Shown one piece after another: positions 6,514-7,736 of a stretch of DNA of 7,736 bases. This stretch comes from a bacterium (lineage in GTDB: Bacteria; B130-G9). The stretch's first letter is position 1. Every line of letters begins with the position of its first letter. The notes below the pieces were generated by a model, which did no database searches, had not been told where the DNA came from, and worked only from the letters and a program-made list of their open reading frames with translations. The stretch is taken from the NCBI GenBank assembly GCA_021160245.1, contig JAGHCW010000169.1:1-7736 (forward strand). Direction: 5' to 3'. The position numbers and the translations under genes are program-made.

Positions 6514-7359
6514 ATGGAGAGCGCAAAACTGACCGCCATTGTCCCTACCTTCAACGAGGAGGTGAACATAAGGGACTGCTTGCTTTCTGTGTCCTTTGCG
6601 GACGAGGTCCTCGTTGTGGACAGTTTCAGTACTGACCGGACTTTGGAGATTGCTCAGGAGTGTGGCGCAAGAATCATCCAAAGGGACTATGAGAACTCCG
6701 CATCGCAGAAAAACTGGGCGATCCCCCAGGCAAGTTGCGAATGGATTCTCCTTTGCGACGCCGATGAACGTGTAACAGACGAGCTGCGTCTCGAGATTTT
6801 GGAGAGCATCGCCGGCGAACCGGAGCACGTGGGCTACTCTATACCGCGCGCAAACTACTTCCTGGGGAAGCGGATACGACATTGTGGATGGTCTCCCGAG
6901 CAAGATAGAAACATCCGCCTCTTCATGCGAGACCGGAGCAGGTACGAGGAGAAGCAGGTTCATGCGGACGTTATGTGCGAGGGGAGCATTGGGCGGCTCA
7001 AATCGCCGTTTCTCCACTACAGCTTCCGCACGCTTGAGCAGTACATCACAAAGCTGAACAGATACACAACGTGGGGAGCAGGTGACGTTGTGAACGCCGG
7101 AAGAAGGGTTGGGCTTCTCGATCTCCTGCTGAGGCCACCTGCGACATTCCTTAAGATGTTCATTTTAAGGGCGGGCTTTCTTGACGGATTTCGCGGCCTT
7201 CTGCTCTGCCTCTTTTCGGCCTTCTACACGTTGTCCAAATACGCCAAGGCCTCGCTCCTTCTGCGGGGAGAGCGGCAGTCGGAAGAGCCTGTGGGGGGCT
7301 CTGCTGAGCCAAATGAAACGAGCGCTCGTCAACGCGCTCAAGACGGGCCTTCTGACTAG
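6514..7359 (+). CDS. Family 2 glycosyltransferase, WaaE/KdtX-like
   Basis: This 281-residue GT-A enzyme is of the kind that adds a hexose to the lipopolysaccharide inner core on the cytoplasmic face of the membrane. It opens with KLTAIVPTFNEEVNIRDCL, the nucleotide-sugar-binding strand. VDSFSTDRTLEIAQE follows near residues 31-45, and SASQKNWAI near 62-70 is typical of this subfamily. LLCDADERVTDEL near 80-92 holds the metal-binding DxD (Asp-Ala-Asp). The C-terminal part, HYSFRTLEQYITKLNRYT, then a hydrophobic region with RAGFLDGFRGLLLCLFSAFY and SKYAKAS, matches the membrane-associating tail of WaaE-like proteins. The last 25 residues are polar and not conserved. I chose the ATG at 6514 because homology starts just after it, but TTG 6499 has the better Shine-Dalgarno spacing. 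The acceptor sugar cannot be deduced. It lies in an operon-like array with the propeller gene before it and a GT-B gene after it. Confidence 0.9.
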   Translation: MESAKLTAIVPTFNEEVNIRDCLLSVSFADEVLVVDSFSTDRTLEIAQECGARIIQRDYENSASQKNWAIPQASCEWILLCDADERVTDELRLEILESIAGEPEHVGYSIPRANYFLGKRIRHCGWSPEQDRNIRLFMRDRSRYEEKQVHADVMCEGSIGRLKSPFLHYSFRTLEQYITKLNRYTTWGAGDVVNAGRRVGLLDLLLRPPATFLKMFILRAGFLDGFRGLLLCLFSAFYTLSKYAKASLLLRGERQSEEPVGGSAEPNETSARQRAQDGPSD

Positions 7360-7373
7360 TGTTGACCAGTGAA

Positions 7374-7736
7374 ATGAAACAACTCTCGATTCTCCAGATC
7401 AGCACCGCGTCGGGCCTCGGGGGAGGGGAGCGAGTTCTGGTTGACCTCTGCCACGGGCTTGCCGAGAGAGGCCACCACGTCGGCGCCGTCGTAAGGGCCA
7501 AGAGCCCGCTGATCGACCGCTTTGAGAACGATCAAATAGAAATTGTCCTTATGGCCAAACGGCGAGGCGCGCACTTGCTTTTGGCAAGGAAACTCGCAAA
7601 AAGAATCGATGCCGGCGCATGGCAGCTGATAAATGCCCACACGCCGCCTGACTATCTCTTCGCAGCGCTTGCGAGGCGCCTATCAACGTCGAAGCCGAGG
7701 CTCGTATTCACAAGACACATCCTTCTTCCGTTGGGG
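7374..7736 (+). CDS. GT-B (family 4-like) glycosyltransferase, N-terminal part
   Basis: From the ATG at 7374 an open frame of 121 codons runs off the window. It begins MKQLSILQISTASGLGGGER, continues VLVDLCHGLAERGHHVGAVV, and later has INAHTPPDYLFAALARRL. The early Gly-rich 'S-G-L-G-G-G-E-R' loop followed by an amphipathic helix and an 'RGHxV' strand is the standard N-terminal Rossmann domain of family 4 glycosyltransferases. These transfer sugars from nucleotide donors to cell-surface glycans in the cytoplasm. Donor specificity lies mainly in the missing C-terminal domain. The start is 14 bases after the stop of the family 2 gene with no clear Shine-Dalgarno, which suggests translational coupling within one operon. 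Confidence 0.85.
   Translation, partial: MKQLSILQISTASGLGGGERVLVDLCHGLAERGHHVGAVVRAKSPLIDRFENDQIEIVLMAKRRGAHLLLARKLAKRIDAGAWQLINAHTPPDYLFAALARRLSTSKPRLVFTRHILLPLG

Noticed and set aside
6466-7017. Minus-strand open frame of 183 codons
   Set aside because: It is fully antisense to the well-supported WaaE-like glycosyltransferase and has no family features.

Overview
The window looks like accessory DNA from an environmental Gram-negative bacterium. The evidence is polyprenyl-sugar and lipopolysaccharide-type glycosyltransferases plus an O-antigen-ligase-like protein. Codon usage looks bacterial and base composition is roughly balanced to moderately GC-rich. I cannot name the phylum from sequence alone. 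Intact genes alternate with a dense set of broken mobile elements and broken surface-polysaccharide genes.

Left end (1-982, minus-strand genes): the C-terminal tail of one DDE transposase (196-345) is cut by the right end of an IS3-family element. The IS3 transposase (376-982) is truncated and frameshifted but still shows its D-D-E residues. It directly abuts the stop codon of an intact thiM (982-1779), a hydroxyethylthiazole kinase used in thiamine salvage. Upstream of thiM is a 184-base gap with a strong inverted repeat, then an intact polytopic GT-C glycosyltransferase (1964-3280) on the same strand with a plausible promoter.

Middle (3400-5190): a gutted group II intron follows. It keeps the first reverse-transcriptase motifs and a well-formed domain V, but has lost the catalytic YADD core and everything after it. 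Next is a minus-strand gene resembling a Wzy_C/O-antigen ligase fused to TPR repeats. It is broken by an amber codon, an opal codon and three single-base frame changes, and its N-terminal half is missing.

Right half (5190-7736, plus strand): a broken beta-propeller-type protein gene begins head to head with the ligase remnant. It continues to 6491 through two frame changes and two nonsense codons. It is followed closely by an intact WaaE/KdtX-like family 2 glycosyltransferase (6514-7359) and the start of a GT-B (family 4) glycosyltransferase that runs off the window. These last genes form an apparent operon for a lipopolysaccharide core or another surface glycan.

The window reads as a surface-glycan locus rearranged by mobile elements, with decay concentrated between 3400 and 6491. 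I did not find a convincing undescribed system. The most useful second-look items are the nested insertions, the catalytic-domain-only intron remnant, the clustered single-base lesions in the ligase and propeller genes, and the structured leader before thiM.
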